DNA of 64,000 bases, taken from SpSt-398 sp041752235. GTDB taxonomy: Bacteria; Bacteroidota; Bacteroidia; Chitinophagales; Chitinophagaceae. The position numbers and the translations under genes were made by a program. This document shows, piece by piece, positions 35,447 to 44,348 of this stretch; within the stretch, counting starts at the first letter, position 1, and the number at the start of each line of letters is the position of its first letter. The DNA lies in assembly GCA_041752235.1 (NCBI GenBank), contig JBGSHM010000031.1:82310-146309 (forward strand), in the 5' to 3' direction. The notes under the pieces are model-generated. The model had not been told where the DNA came from, ran no database searches, and saw only the letters and a list, made by a program, of their open reading frames with translations.

Positions 35447-36462
35447 TGCCCGTGCGCCGCTGGACGCTACGATTATTGCAACCGATCTTTCTCCTCCTCT
35501 TTATCACCATTGTGGGGGTGTTCGGGTATATGCTGATCGAAGATTATACCCTGCTTGAGGCCATGTATATGACGGTGTTGTCGGTGACCACCGTCGGGTT
35601 CAGCGAGGTCAAGCCCCTGTCCAATTCTGGCCGCATATTTACCATGTTCATGTTGGTGACCAGTTGGGGAACTTTTGCCTTTGCCATCACCCGTATCACA
35701 CAGTTTGTGATCAGCGGGGAGATCAACAAATACTTTAAATTCCGAAAAATGAATGCTGCCATCGATAAACTCCAGAAACATGTCATTGTATGTGGGTATG
35801 GCCGGAATGGGAGACAGGCTGTGCAAACACTGCGTGTGCACGGTGAGTCATTTGTAGTAATCGAGAACAATGAGGCCAATCTCGAATCCGCCTCACTTAC
35901 GGATCCGGATCTGATCTACCTGATCGGTGATGCCACCATGGATGATATATTGATCAAAGCAGGTATATCCCGGGCTAAAGCCCTGATCACAGCGCTTCCG
36001 GATGATGCAGATAATGTATTCATTGTCCTTTCTGCCCGATCGATCAATCCGGGGATTCAGATCATCAGCCGCGCTTCGGGAAATAATTCCATGCCCAAAC
36101 TCATCAAGGCAGGTGCCAATAATGTGATCATGCCTGATAAGATCGGAGGTACACATATGGCCACCCTGGTATCCAAACCCGATGTGGTGGAATTTATTGA
36201 CTATCTCTCCGGTGAAGAAGGCGAGTCGATCAATATGGAGTCTGTGCCGTATGAAAAATTACCCGCCGGAATAAAAGACCGCCCACTGGCGGATGTGATG
36301 CGGTGGGAAAGTACCGGGGTAAACTGTATTGGTATCAAAAGTGCCGAAGGTAAATTCGTGATCAACCCACCCGACGAAACCATCATCACCAAAGGAATGA
36401 AAGTGATCGTGCTGGGAACGAAATGGCAGATCGATAAGATGAAGAGTAATCTTAGTAATTAG
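35446..36462 (+). CDS. Two-helix potassium channel with RCK (TrkA-N/TrkA-C) domain
   Basis: A 338-residue membrane protein. Two transmembrane helices (about residues 12-30 and 65-90) flank the selectivity filter TVGFSE (49-54), then a Rossmann RCK domain (HVIVCGYGRNGRQAVQTLR, near 112-130) and a TrkA-C domain toward the end (LADVMRWESTGVNCIGI, TIITKGMKVIVLG). The filter reads TVGFS rather than TVGYG, as in many MthK- or Kch-like bacterial channels, so selectivity for potassium is likely but not certain. Start codon overlaps the cmk stop. Confidence 0.88.
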   Translation: MPVRRWTLRLLQPIFLLLFITIVGVFGYMLIEDYTLLEAMYMTVLSVTTVGFSEVKPLSNSGRIFTMFMLVTSWGTFAFAITRITQFVISGEINKYFKFRKMNAAIDKLQKHVIVCGYGRNGRQAVQTLRVHGESFVVIENNEANLESASLTDPDLIYLIGDATMDDILIKAGISRAKALITALPDDADNVFIVLSARSINPGIQIISRASGNNSMPKLIKAGANNVIMPDKIGGTHMATLVSKPDVVEFIDYLSGEEGESINMESVPYEKLPAGIKDRPLADVMRWESTGVNCIGIKSAEGKFVINPPDETIITKGMKVIVLGTKWQIDKMKSNLSN

Positions 36463-36465
36463 CTT

Positions 36466-37197
36466 TTAGTGTTTAGTCTTCACTTCCAGGAGTTCCAATT
36501 CAAATATCAATAGCGAGCCACCGGGAATGGCGTAATAATCACTTGTTCCATAGCCCAATTGGTAGGGGACATATACTTTCCATTTTGAACCAGTTGGCAT
36601 AAGTTGAAGTACTTCGGTCCAGCCACGCACCACCCCGGAAACACTAAAGGTGACCGGTTCGTTCCTTTCATACGACTCATCAAAAATCTCTCCATTAAGA
36701 AATGTTCCTTTGTAATGGCAAACCACACTGTCCGTGGCCTTTGGGATAGGGCCGGTACCTGCGCGGAGAATTTCATATTGAAGTCCGCTTGCCGTGGTGG
36801 TTACACCCGGTTTCCCCTTATTCTCCGCCATAAATTTATCACAGGCCTCAATATTTCCTTTTGATTTGGCCATCTGGGCCTCGTTGATACAGGCCATGAT
36901 CGCCATATTGGCCTCTGCATCCGTTAGCTTCATACCCGTTTGCCCCTGGGCATCTTCAATGGCCTTGGCTACCATTTGCGGATTGATATAAGTGACACCT
37001 TGCTGCCGGTAAAAATTGATCAGGAAAATCCCCATGGCATAACTCGCAGAATCTCGCAGGTCGGCGAATACGGGGGTATCAATCTTGATTGTATCTGCAA
37101 TGATCACCGGTGGGGTGAATACGGTAGGAGCAGCGTTTTTTTTGGTAGAGGAACAGGCTTGAAGTAATAGTACAAGGGCGGGAAAGATGTATTTCAT
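36466..37197 (-). CDS. FKBP-type peptidyl-prolyl isomerase lipoprotein
   Basis: A 243-residue lipoprotein (LVLLLQACSSTKK lipobox) with an N-terminal dimerisation helical domain (SYAMGIFLINFYRQQGVTYINP, residues 50-130) and a C-terminal FKBP domain (VVCHYKGTFLNGEIFDESYE, VRGWTEVLQLMPTGSKWKVY, PYQLGYG). It folds periplasmic or surface proteins by proline isomerisation. A minus-7 box TATTTTTG (37215-37222, minus strand) lies 17 bases before the start codon. Confidence 0.92.
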   Translation of the reverse strand: MKYIFPALVLLLQACSSTKKNAAPTVFTPPVIIADTIKIDTPVFADLRDSASYAMGIFLINFYRQQGVTYINPQMVAKAIEDAQGQTGMKLTDAEANMAIMACINEAQMAKSKGNIEACDKFMAENKGKPGVTTTASGLQYEILRAGTGPIPKATDSVVCHYKGTFLNGEIFDESYERNEPVTFSVSGVVRGWTEVLQLMPTGSKWKVYVPYQLGYGTSDYYAIPGGSLLIFELELLEVKTKH

Positions 37198-37232
37198 GGT
37201 ACTGTGTTAAGGGGCAAAAATAGTGTTTTTTG

Positions 37233-37276
37233 TTTCTCGCAGCGGACGCTAAGATCTTTGCGTACGCGGCGAGAAA
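37233..37276. repeat. Palindromic intergenic element D
   Basis: TTTCTCGC (37233-37240) pairs with GCGAGAAA (37269-37276) around GCGGACGCTAAGATCTTTGC, in the spacer before the FKBP gene and after the exonuclease gene. The inner AGATCTTTGCGT and ACGCTAAGA words resemble those in the copy at 30682-30760. Confidence 0.5.
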
Positions 37277-37278
37277 TC

Positions 37279-38643
37279 TCACAAAGCAACCACACGCGAA
37301 GGATACTTCGACTTATATCCCAACAATAAATTTCTGATATAGCTATTTTCCTTATAAGGCTGTATAAAATCCCGCACCTGATCAAGATGGGTTGGCGCTA
37401 CATCCACGGGGATATACCCCATCCCATAAAAGCTTCCCTTTTCCACCAGGATACAGGACCGTTCTTCGGGGCTTACTCCCTGGTCAAGGATCAGAAAGGA
37501 TTCTTCACGACTCAGTGAGGCGATCGCTTCCTTTACCCGGGCATTGTAGGTTTCCGGCGCTTCTTTTTTTTCACAAGCCCCTTTGCATTGTCCCGTTTCA
37601 AGCCCGGTACAAGCCACCGTATCTTTTTGCAAAAAACAATACTTGGGACAAAGCCCATATTCCCGTATCAATCCCCGAAGAATCGTATGACCTTCTATCA
37701 GATAGTGAAATGTATGTGCCGCCACCAGTCTTTTTTTGTTCTTTTCAATGGCGAGACGGGTATAACCGTTCTGGTCCTCGTAGGTAAAAATGCCATATAC
37801 ATCTTCCCATCTTTTTTGTGAATGGTTAAAGACAGGCCAGAGTTTTCGAATTTCTGTGGATTCGAGTACGGCGGCCATTAATTCCGTCCCACATTCACGA
37901 AAACTGATCGCATGCACATGTTTCATGAAATTCTGTTTCTGCCTGCCGGCTGAATTGTTGCTAAAATGGCTGTTGACCCGGTAACGAATATTCTTGGCCT
38001 TGCCTACATACACGATCTTGCCTTTTTCATTATGGAAATAATAAACACCCGGGGTATAAGGCAATTTTTCAAAATGCTCCTTCGGAACGTTGGGAGGTAA
38101 TACGGCTTCCTTTGAATCCCGTTTGAGGCTTTTAATAATGAATTGCTGTTGATCCTTTTCCAATAACAATTGGAAAAGCCTTACTGTAGCCGCCGCATCC
38201 CCACCGGCCCGGTGGCGATCATTGATGTGGATGCCTAAAGCATCACAGAGTTTACCCAGGCTGTAGGAGGGGAGTCCGGGGATCAGTTTCCGGCTTAACC
38301 TGACAGTACACAGTTTATGGGTGTTTAATTCATACCCCGCAGCCTTTAAGTGGGCTTTTACAAAGGAATAATCAAAATTGACATTGTGTGCTACAAAGGT
38401 CTTGCCATCTAATACACGATGGATTTGATCGGCCACCTCTTCAAATTCCGGGGCATCCGACACCATTTCATCCGTGATACCGGTCATCGATTGGATATAT
38501 CTTGGAATCGATTGCCGCGGATTGATCAGGGTTTCAAATTTTTCCACTACTTTGTTTCCATCAAAGACATGCACCGATATTTCGGTGATCCCGTTGGCGG
38601 CGGCATAGGAGCCGGTGGTTTCAATGTCGACGATGGCGTACAT
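37279..38643 (-). CDS. DEDDh exonuclease fused to a GIY-YIG (UvrC-like) nuclease
   Basis: A 454-residue DNA-processing protein. Residues 1-165 are a DnaQ-type 3-prime exonuclease (AIVDIETTGSYAAANGITEI, FVAHNVNFDYSFV, DRHRAGGDAAATVRLF), then a GIY-YIG domain (PGVYYFHNEKGKIVYVGKAKNIRYRVNSHF, residues about 205-240) and a C-terminal cysteine-bearing region (CPKYCFLQKDTVACTGLETGQC). This architecture is known in Bacteroidota and in Actinobacteria; the substrate is presumed to be damaged or branched DNA. Complete and likely functional. A four-unit heptamer repeat lies upstream. Confidence 0.9.
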   Translation of the reverse strand: MYAIVDIETTGSYAAANGITEISVHVFDGNKVVEKFETLINPRQSIPRYIQSMTGITDEMVSDAPEFEEVADQIHRVLDGKTFVAHNVNFDYSFVKAHLKAAGYELNTHKLCTVRLSRKLIPGLPSYSLGKLCDALGIHINDRHRAGGDAAATVRLFQLLLEKDQQQFIIKSLKRDSKEAVLPPNVPKEHFEKLPYTPGVYYFHNEKGKIVYVGKAKNIRYRVNSHFSNNSAGRQKQNFMKHVHAISFRECGTELMAAVLESTEIRKLWPVFNHSQKRWEDVYGIFTYEDQNGYTRLAIEKNKKRLVAAHTFHYLIEGHTILRGLIREYGLCPKYCFLQKDTVACTGLETGQCKGACEKKEAPETYNARVKEAIASLSREESFLILDQGVSPEERSCILVEKGSFYGMGYIPVDVAPTHLDQVRDFIQPYKENSYIRNLLLGYKSKYPSRVVAL

Positions 38644-38697
38644 GTATTTGGTTATTTGTCAGGAGTCGGATGTCCGGGGTTTATTTTTCTTTTTGCT

Positions 38698-38725
38698 TCT
38701 GACCTCCGACCCTTGACTTCGGACT
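38698..38725. repeat. Heptamer tandem repeat (TCCGACC type)
   Basis: Four seven-base units TCTGACC, TCCGACC, CTTGACT, TCGGACT in the divergent spacer between the exonuclease and methyltransferase genes. The units resemble the GGACTCC type near dapA read on the other strand. Confidence 0.6.
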
Positions 38726-38767
38726 TTTTCTTTATCAAATTTCGCAAACTTGCCCGAAAAACACGAA

Positions 38768-39691
38768 ATGTTCCGCAACCGCCTTCTCAAGTTGTACAAA
38801 CACAAAGGGAAGGAAGCCAAAAGGATGGGCATCACCGCCTATCGGTTGTACGATCATGACATACCCGAATTCCCTTTCTGCATAGAATTTTACGGCCCTG
38901 ACCTCTATGTGGCCGAATACCAGCGCAGGCATGGCATGACCGAAGAGGCGCACGAGGAATGGTTGCAGGAGTGTATTCAGGTTATTTCCGAGACCCTGCA
39001 TATTGAACCGGAAAGAATATTTCTTAAACTCCGGCGCCGAAAACCCGGCCGACTCGGACAATACCAGCGGCTTGACCAGTCGGGGAATGAGAAAGTAGTA
39101 CTGGAAAACGGGCTTTCCTTTATCGTCAACCTCCACGACTACCTCGATACCGGGCTCTTTCTCGATCACCGAACCACAAGGCAGCGGGTGAAGGAAGCAG
39201 CAAAAGGAAAGAAAGTGCTCAATCTTTTTGCGTATACCGGCTCCTTCTCAGTGTATGCGGCGGCAGGTGGCGCTGAGGAGGTCACCACGGTGGACCTCTC
39301 CAATACCTATATCGACTGGGCCAAAAGAAATATGGCACTGAATCAATTTGTTGGAGACCCCTACATCTTTGCCCAGGCCGATGTGTTACAATGGTTGAAA
39401 AAAGCAGAACCGGAGTCGGTCGACCTCATCATCCTGGATCCACCCACTTTTAGCAATAGCCAGCGGATGAAGGATATCCTCGATATTCAACGGGATCATG
39501 CGGCATTGATCAATGATTGTCTCCGGCTGCTTCGACCAGGCGGACAGATCTATTTCAGCACCAATGCGCGAAATTTTGTGTTGGAAAAAGAAAAGATCCA
39601 TTCAAAAGAGATCACAGATATCACCAAAGTCACCACCCCTTTTGATTTTGAGAAGAAGTTGTTCCGTTGGTGTTTTCTGATTGCCAAATGA
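38768..39691 (+). CDS. Class I SAM-dependent 23S rRNA methyltransferase (RlmI/RlmK-like)
   Basis: A 307-residue methyltransferase. SAM-binding motif I is VLNLFAYTGSFSVYAAAGGA (near residue 155), the acidic loop is TVDLSNTYIDWA, and the catalytic motif is LIILDPPTFSNSQRMKD. NLHDYLDTGLFLDHRTTR immediately before motif I is typical of the RlmI/RlmKL group that makes m5C or m7G in 23S rRNA. An N-terminal PUA domain found in RlmI is not evident, so the exact target base is uncertain. The ATG at 38768 is preferred to a TTG at 38750. Confidence 0.85.
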   Translation: MFRNRLLKLYKHKGKEAKRMGITAYRLYDHDIPEFPFCIEFYGPDLYVAEYQRRHGMTEEAHEEWLQECIQVISETLHIEPERIFLKLRRRKPGRLGQYQRLDQSGNEKVVLENGLSFIVNLHDYLDTGLFLDHRTTRQRVKEAAKGKKVLNLFAYTGSFSVYAAAGGAEEVTTVDLSNTYIDWAKRNMALNQFVGDPYIFAQADVLQWLKKAEPESVDLIILDPPTFSNSQRMKDILDIQRDHAALINDCLRLLRPGGQIYFSTNARNFVLEKEKIHSKEITDITKVTTPFDFEKKLFRWCFLIAK

Positions 39692-39702
39692 AATCTATTT
39701 AA

Positions 39703-39738
39703 GGCACGAATGGCACAGATTTCACGAATTTCACGGAA
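39703..39738. repeat. Nonamer tandem repeat
   Basis: Four nine-base units (GGCACGAAT, GGCACAGAT, TTCACGAAT, TTCACGGAA) fill the 48-base space between the convergent methyltransferase and lipase genes. Confidence 0.55.
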
Positions 39739-39739
39739 T

Positions 39740-40840
39740 TTAGGGGTAATGCTTTTTTAGTAAATAGGAATAGGATGCATAAAGATGATGACTGAATTTG
39801 AAGCTGCTGAATTCCGGGAATTTGGCATAGTACTCCGCATCGGCCAATAAAACCACGGGTGTCCCGGCCCGCATAAAGTTGTTTCCTCCTGCATAGCTGG
39901 GTTGTGTTAGTTGAGGAAGAAATTGTTTTACCTGTTTATACACCATCGGTCCCAGGTATTTACCCATTCGTTTTTGTGCCCTGCGGGTTGACCGGTCGAT
40001 CTTATTGTATATGATCTTTCCTGCCAGTCTCACCAGTAATTTTTGTTTGTTTAAAATGGGCTTTGCCTCCGTAAAAGGGTTGGTGATGTTGAAATCTTTT
40101 AGCGTCTGAATCGAGAAAGGAGTTTCAGGCACCCAATCCGCGGAATTTACTACGGTAAGCGCCCATGAACCACGCGTGATAAAATCAAAATCATAGGCAT
40201 AAAATAAATTGCCTGTCTTGGGAGCGGCTGAACTATAGGTCTTAAAAAAAACATCACCGGGGATACGACCGGCTTTCTGTTCATAGTGAAGATAGGAGCG
40301 GAGCAGTTGAGATAAGGCCCCACCCTGGCTATGCCCAACGATGATTATCTCTTTTATTTGTTGGGCCTTATACATTTCATTGATCTTACTCACAATGGCC
40401 GGTCCGATATGACCGATGCCGATCGTCCAGCCTGCATGAACCATGGCCTTGGGATCTTCTGAAAGGGTATAGTCAAAACGAGTGCTGTCATTTAATTGCA
40501 GGCTTCCTTTTGCAGGGACCATCGCGCCGTAGAAATTCTCCAACCAACTCGCCAGTTGCTGTATCGTGCCGCGTAATTCGATGACACCTACATTGTCATT
40601 CCGTACAAAGAATTGCCAACGGTTGAGCAGACCTGTTTCCGGCGAACGATAATTGAGTTGATAAGGATCCTTGATCTTTTTTCGTTGATTGGAATCTGGG
40701 ATGCTGCTTCCATAAAAGGTTAGGGAAAGCAATTGGCCGTATTCAATGGGATCGAACCCGGGTTTTAATGTTACCTGCGCGTGCAGGGTTTGGGAAAGCA
40801 TCAGCCATCCCAGGCATAAGCTAAGGAGGAATCGGGTCAT
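39740..40840 (-). CDS. Exported class 3 lipase-like protein
   Basis: A 366-residue secreted alpha/beta-hydrolase. The signal is LLSLCLGWLMLSQTLHAQ; the lipase nucleophile elbow is IIIVGHSQGGALSQLLRSYLHY, followed by FKTYSSAAPKTGNLFYAYDF and VNSADWVPETPF, the aspartate region. This matches the Lipase_3 fold used on triglycerides and phospholipids, but the substrate is unknown. The ATG at 40840 is used because the frame upstream overlaps the aminotransferase gene. Downstream of that gene on the same strand by 17 bases, so it may be cotranscribed. Confidence 0.8.
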   Translation of the reverse strand: MTRFLLSLCLGWLMLSQTLHAQVTLKPGFDPIEYGQLLSLTFYGSSIPDSNQRKKIKDPYQLNYRSPETGLLNRWQFFVRNDNVGVIELRGTIQQLASWLENFYGAMVPAKGSLQLNDSTRFDYTLSEDPKAMVHAGWTIGIGHIGPAIVSKINEMYKAQQIKEIIIVGHSQGGALSQLLRSYLHYEQKAGRIPGDVFFKTYSSAAPKTGNLFYAYDFDFITRGSWALTVVNSADWVPETPFSIQTLKDFNITNPFTEAKPILNKQKLLVRLAGKIIYNKIDRSTRRAQKRMGKYLGPMVYKQVKQFLPQLTQPSYAGGNNFMRAGTPVVLLADAEYYAKFPEFSSFKFSHHLYASYSYLLKKHYP

Positions 40841-40857
40841 AGAAATATATGCGTAGG

Positions 40858-42048
40858 TTATCGTTTCGCGTATTGAACAAGTGCTGCTTCCAGGCAATCC
40901 ATCGCTTTGTCAAGCGATTCCAGATTGAGCACATAGGCCAGTCGCACTTCATTCTTTCCCAGTCCGGGGGTACCATAAAATCCCGAAGCAGGTGCCAGCA
41001 TCACCGTTTGACCTTCATGCGAGAAGGATTCCAATAGCCATTGGCAGAAATCATCGGCATCTTCCACGGGTAGTTTTGCGATGGCATAAAAGGCGCCACC
41101 CGGGGTGGGACAATAAACACCGGGTATCGCATTCAACCGGCGGATCATCAGGTCACGACGCGCCTGGTATTCCGCCTTGGGCGCATTAAAGTAATCATCC
41201 GGAAGATCAACCGCAGCCTCACCCATGATCTGCGCCAATCCGGGAGGGGAAAGGCGGGCCTGGGCAAATTTCATGGCCGCTTGGTACACCTCTTTATTTT
41301 TTGTCACAAAGGCGCCTAACCTGGCCCCACAGGCACTATACCGTTTGCTGATCGTATCCATCAATACCACGTGTTCATCCAATCCACTCAGGTGCATGGC
41401 GGAAATGTATTCTCCATCATAACAGAATTCACGGTAGGCTTCGTCACTGAAAAGGAATAACCCATGATCGATGCAAATTGTTTTCAGGGCTTCCATTTCG
41501 GCCCGGCTGTAGAGGTAGCCAGTGGGGTTATTGGGACTGCAAATGATGATGGCTTTTGTCTTTGGCGTGATCACCTTTTTAAAATCCAATATCGGGGGAA
41601 GGGCAAATCCATTTTCAATATGCGAAGTGATCGGTACTACGTTTACACCGGCCGCACAGGCAAATCCATTGTAGTTGGCATAAAAGGGCTCGGGTATAAT
41701 GACCTCATCACCGGGGTTAAGACAGGCAAAGAAACCAAACATGATGGCTTCGCTTCCACCCGTAGTAATGATGATGTCCTCATGGGATACATTGATCCCC
41801 ACTTTTTTATAATACTGAACCAATTTGCGGCGATAGCTTTCATTACCCGCGCTATGGCTGTATTCCAATGTTTTGATATCCGCATGCCGTACAGCATCCA
41901 GAATGGCAGGCGGGGTCTCAATATCCGGTTGGCCGATATTCAGGTGGTAAACCTTGGTTCCTCTTTTCTTGGCGGCTTCTGCAAATGGCACCAATTTCCG
42001 AATAGGGGAGGCGGGCATCTCTTTCCCGCGGGTTGATAATTCTAACAT
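40858..42048 (-). CDS. PLP-dependent class I aminotransferase (aspartate aminotransferase-like)
   Basis: A 396-residue cytoplasmic aminotransferase of fold type I. Visible motifs are VYHLNIGQPDIETPPAILDAV (N-terminal arm), EDIIITTGGSEAIMFGFFACL (PLP phosphate site), IICSPNNPTGYLYSRAEM (Asn and Asp), FLFSDEAYREFCYDGEY, and the Schiff-base lysine in LMDTISKRYSACGARLG. FSHEGQTVMLAPASGFYGTPGLGKNEVRLAY ends the protein. The amino donor cannot be fixed from sequence; aspartate is the usual one. A minus-7 box abuts the start codon. Confidence 0.9.
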   Translation of the reverse strand: MLELSTRGKEMPASPIRKLVPFAEAAKKRGTKVYHLNIGQPDIETPPAILDAVRHADIKTLEYSHSAGNESYRRKLVQYYKKVGINVSHEDIIITTGGSEAIMFGFFACLNPGDEVIIPEPFYANYNGFACAAGVNVVPITSHIENGFALPPILDFKKVITPKTKAIIICSPNNPTGYLYSRAEMEALKTICIDHGLFLFSDEAYREFCYDGEYISAMHLSGLDEHVVLMDTISKRYSACGARLGAFVTKNKEVYQAAMKFAQARLSPPGLAQIMGEAAVDLPDDYFNAPKAEYQARRDLMIRRLNAIPGVYCPTPGGAFYAIAKLPVEDADDFCQWLLESFSHEGQTVMLAPASGFYGTPGLGKNEVRLAYVLNLESLDKAMDCLEAALVQYAKR

Positions 42049-42052
42049 GTTT

Positions 42053-42077
42053 CAAAGATAGGGATTTGGTATTTTTG
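42053..42077. promoter_or_regulatory. Overlapping divergent promoters
   Basis: On the minus strand TATCTTTG (42053-42060) precedes the aminotransferase start codon by only four bases, with a TTG 22 bases further upstream. On the plus strand TATTTTTG (42070-42077) precedes the PfkB gene by 40 bases. The boxes are perfect TAnnTTTG matches. The minus-strand transcript may be leaderless. Confidence 0.55.
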
Positions 42078-42117
42078 CGGGCCAACCGCTAATAGCTAAA
42101 ACTGTCATCTTTATACC

Positions 42118-43035
42118 ATGGTCCTTACTGTAACCCTGAACCCCTGCATCGACAAAAGTTCTACCGTTGAAAAAATGAAGCCCGAGAGTAAACTCCGTTG
42201 TTCCGAGGTGGTCAATGAACCCGGTGGCGGGGGCATCAATGTGAGCAAGGCCTTGCAGAAACTCGATACTTCTACGGTTGCTTTATTCCCGGCAGGGGGA
42301 CATAATGGAAACATGTTATGCAGTTTGTTGAAAGAAGAGAATATTCTCTTCCATGCGGTGGATACCAAGGTGGAGACAAGGGAAAATTGGATCGTGCATG
42401 AAACCACTACCAATGCCCAGTATCGGTTCACCTTTCCCGGGCGCGAAGTACATGAAGAAACCATCAAAACACTGGTAGACCAAATCCGGGCCTTTGCCCC
42501 CAGTTTTGTGGTGGCCAGTGGAAGCCTTCCTCCCGGCTTGCCAGATTATTTTTATGGATTGATCGTTAAAAATGCCGCAGCCGTGGGTGCCAAATGCATT
42601 GTGGATACCAGTGGCCCTGCCTTACAAGCCATGAAAGGAAAAAAGGCATACATGATAAAACCCAATATTGGCGAATTGTGCAAGATGCTCCAGATCGACT
42701 GGTTGGATAAAGAAGAAGTACCCGATGCCGCCCAACAAGCCATTGTCGATGGGTTTGCGGAGATCATTGTGGTTTCCCTAGGGCCGGATGGGGCCTGGCT
42801 GGTCAGTGCCGACAAGCGCTATTTCGTGGAAGCCCCCAAGGTAGAAAAAAGAAGTACGGTAGGTGCCGGAGACAGCATGGTGGCGGGTATAACCTATTCA
42901 TTACAAAAGGGCTGGTCGCTACGCGAGGCCATCCGGTTTGGGGTGGCCTGTGGAAGTGCGGCCACCATGAATGAAGGAACCCAACTCTTTCGCCGGGAGG
43001 ATGCCGAGCGGCTTTTTGCCCAAATACGTGAATGA
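42118..43035 (+). CDS. PfkB-family hexose kinase (1-phosphofructokinase/LacC-like)
   Basis: A 305-residue ribokinase-fold enzyme. The N-terminal substrate region is VLTVTLNPCIDKSSTVEKM, with NEPGGGGINVSKALQKL (PfkB signature 1) and VGAGDSMVAGITYSLQKGW (signature 2, containing the catalytic aspartate). The LNPCID start and the GGGINVS motif are typical of the 1-phosphofructokinase and tagatose-6-phosphate kinase branch, so a phosphosugar is the likely substrate. It is followed, with a small overlap, by the TPR gene. Confidence 0.88.
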   Translation: MVLTVTLNPCIDKSSTVEKMKPESKLRCSEVVNEPGGGGINVSKALQKLDTSTVALFPAGGHNGNMLCSLLKEENILFHAVDTKVETRENWIVHETTTNAQYRFTFPGREVHEETIKTLVDQIRAFAPSFVVASGSLPPGLPDYFYGLIVKNAAAVGAKCIVDTSGPALQAMKGKKAYMIKPNIGELCKMLQIDWLDKEEVPDAAQQAIVDGFAEIIVVSLGPDGAWLVSADKRYFVEAPKVEKRSTVGAGDSMVAGITYSLQKGWSLREAIRFGVACGSAATMNEGTQLFRREDAERLFAQIRE

Positions 43036-43088
43036 AATACCGTGCTCCGGGTATAGGGTTGCCGACGGATTTGCCTTACATTAGTCCT

Positions 43089-44228
43089 ATGAAAAAAATC
43101 GGAATCACCCCGCTTTTAACCCTCTTGTTCCTGGCTACCAGCACGCTGGCCCAGGATGTAACCACATTATACAACGAAGGCCTCAAGCTTCGTCAGGAAA
43201 AAAAATACAAGGAAGCCGTGGAGAAATTCTCCAAAGCCACCCTCGCCAACCCCAGTCATTTTGATTCCCAATATGAAATGGGCTGGTGCCTGAATGAATT
43301 GAAGAGTTATTCCGATGCCATCATTGCGCTACGCAAGGCCCGGAACCTCAATGCCGGTATGGCCAAAGTGCATTTTGAACTTGGTTATGCCTTCCAACAA
43401 TCCAGCAATCCGGATTCGGCCAATAAATGCTACGACCGTTGTCTTTCCATCAACCCAAAATATTCCCTGGCCTTCAAGCAAAAAGGGTATATCTCTTATC
43501 TCAAAGACGATTTTAATCAGGCGCTGGATTTCTTTAAAGGATATGAATCAGCCGCCTCACAGGAAATAAATGATTACCTGTACTGGTACCGGAAAGGATA
43601 TAGCTTTAACGCCATTGACAAATATGACAGCGCCAAAGTAGCCTTGAACCGGTCGCTTCGATTCAAGAAAGATTATATCAATACCTATTGGGAGCTGGGC
43701 TTTGCCAGTACGAAGCTCAAGGAGGCTGATGAAGCCATTGGCTATTTCAATCAGGCCATTCCCCTCGATCCCAAGAGCCATATTGCCTACAATGGAATTG
43801 GCGAAGTGTACCGTGACCTGAAAAAAGACCGCCCCACTGCCATTCTCTGGTACGAAAAAACCCTTGCCATCAATGTCTCCGAGCGTAAGGCCAATTTTGG
43901 TAAAGGCTATTGTCTCAATAGTCTGGGCAAATATGCCGAAGCGGTCCCTTATTTGCAGACCGCCATTAAAAGCGAAGCGACCTATACCGCGGCCTATGTT
44001 GACCTGGGATATAGCTATTACATGCTGAACCGCTATGAAGAGGGACTGACCCAATTGCGCAAGGCCATTGAACTGACTGCCAATAACCAGAACGCCCGTT
44101 ATTACGCTGGTTTGATCTATATCGCCCAGAAAAACAAAACCATGGCGCAAAAAATGGTGGATGAATTGACACAACTAAAATCCAGCAGTGCAAAAACACT
44201 TCAGGACAAAGTGAATGCCATGAATTAA
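43089..44228 (+). CDS. Exported TPR-repeat protein
   Basis: A 379-residue secreted protein with a signal (LLTLLFLATSTLAQ) and about ten TPR repeats, for example ALYNEGLKLRQEKKYKEAVEKF, AFKQKGYISYLKDDFNQALDF and AYVDLGYSYYMLNRYEEGLTQL. TPRs mediate protein-protein contacts, so it is probably a periplasmic or outer-membrane scaffold. The ATG at 43089 is used because the frame open to 43032 overlaps the kinase gene. Function unknown. Confidence 0.83.
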   Translation: MKKIGITPLLTLLFLATSTLAQDVTTLYNEGLKLRQEKKYKEAVEKFSKATLANPSHFDSQYEMGWCLNELKSYSDAIIALRKARNLNAGMAKVHFELGYAFQQSSNPDSANKCYDRCLSINPKYSLAFKQKGYISYLKDDFNQALDFFKGYESAASQEINDYLYWYRKGYSFNAIDKYDSAKVALNRSLRFKKDYINTYWELGFASTKLKEADEAIGYFNQAIPLDPKSHIAYNGIGEVYRDLKKDRPTAILWYEKTLAINVSERKANFGKGYCLNSLGKYAEAVPYLQTAIKSEATYTAAYVDLGYSYYMLNRYEEGLTQLRKAIELTANNQNARYYAGLIYIAQKNKTMAQKMVDELTQLKSSSAKTLQDKVNAMN

Positions 44229-44348
44229 TTCATAAAATCCTTAACAATTTCGGCGTCTCATCCCTGTAACCTTCCTCTTATCGAATCCGTCACATAGTTC
44301 AGAAAGAATTGCTTTAGCTTTTCGCTGTTAGCTATTTCACCAACTGTC

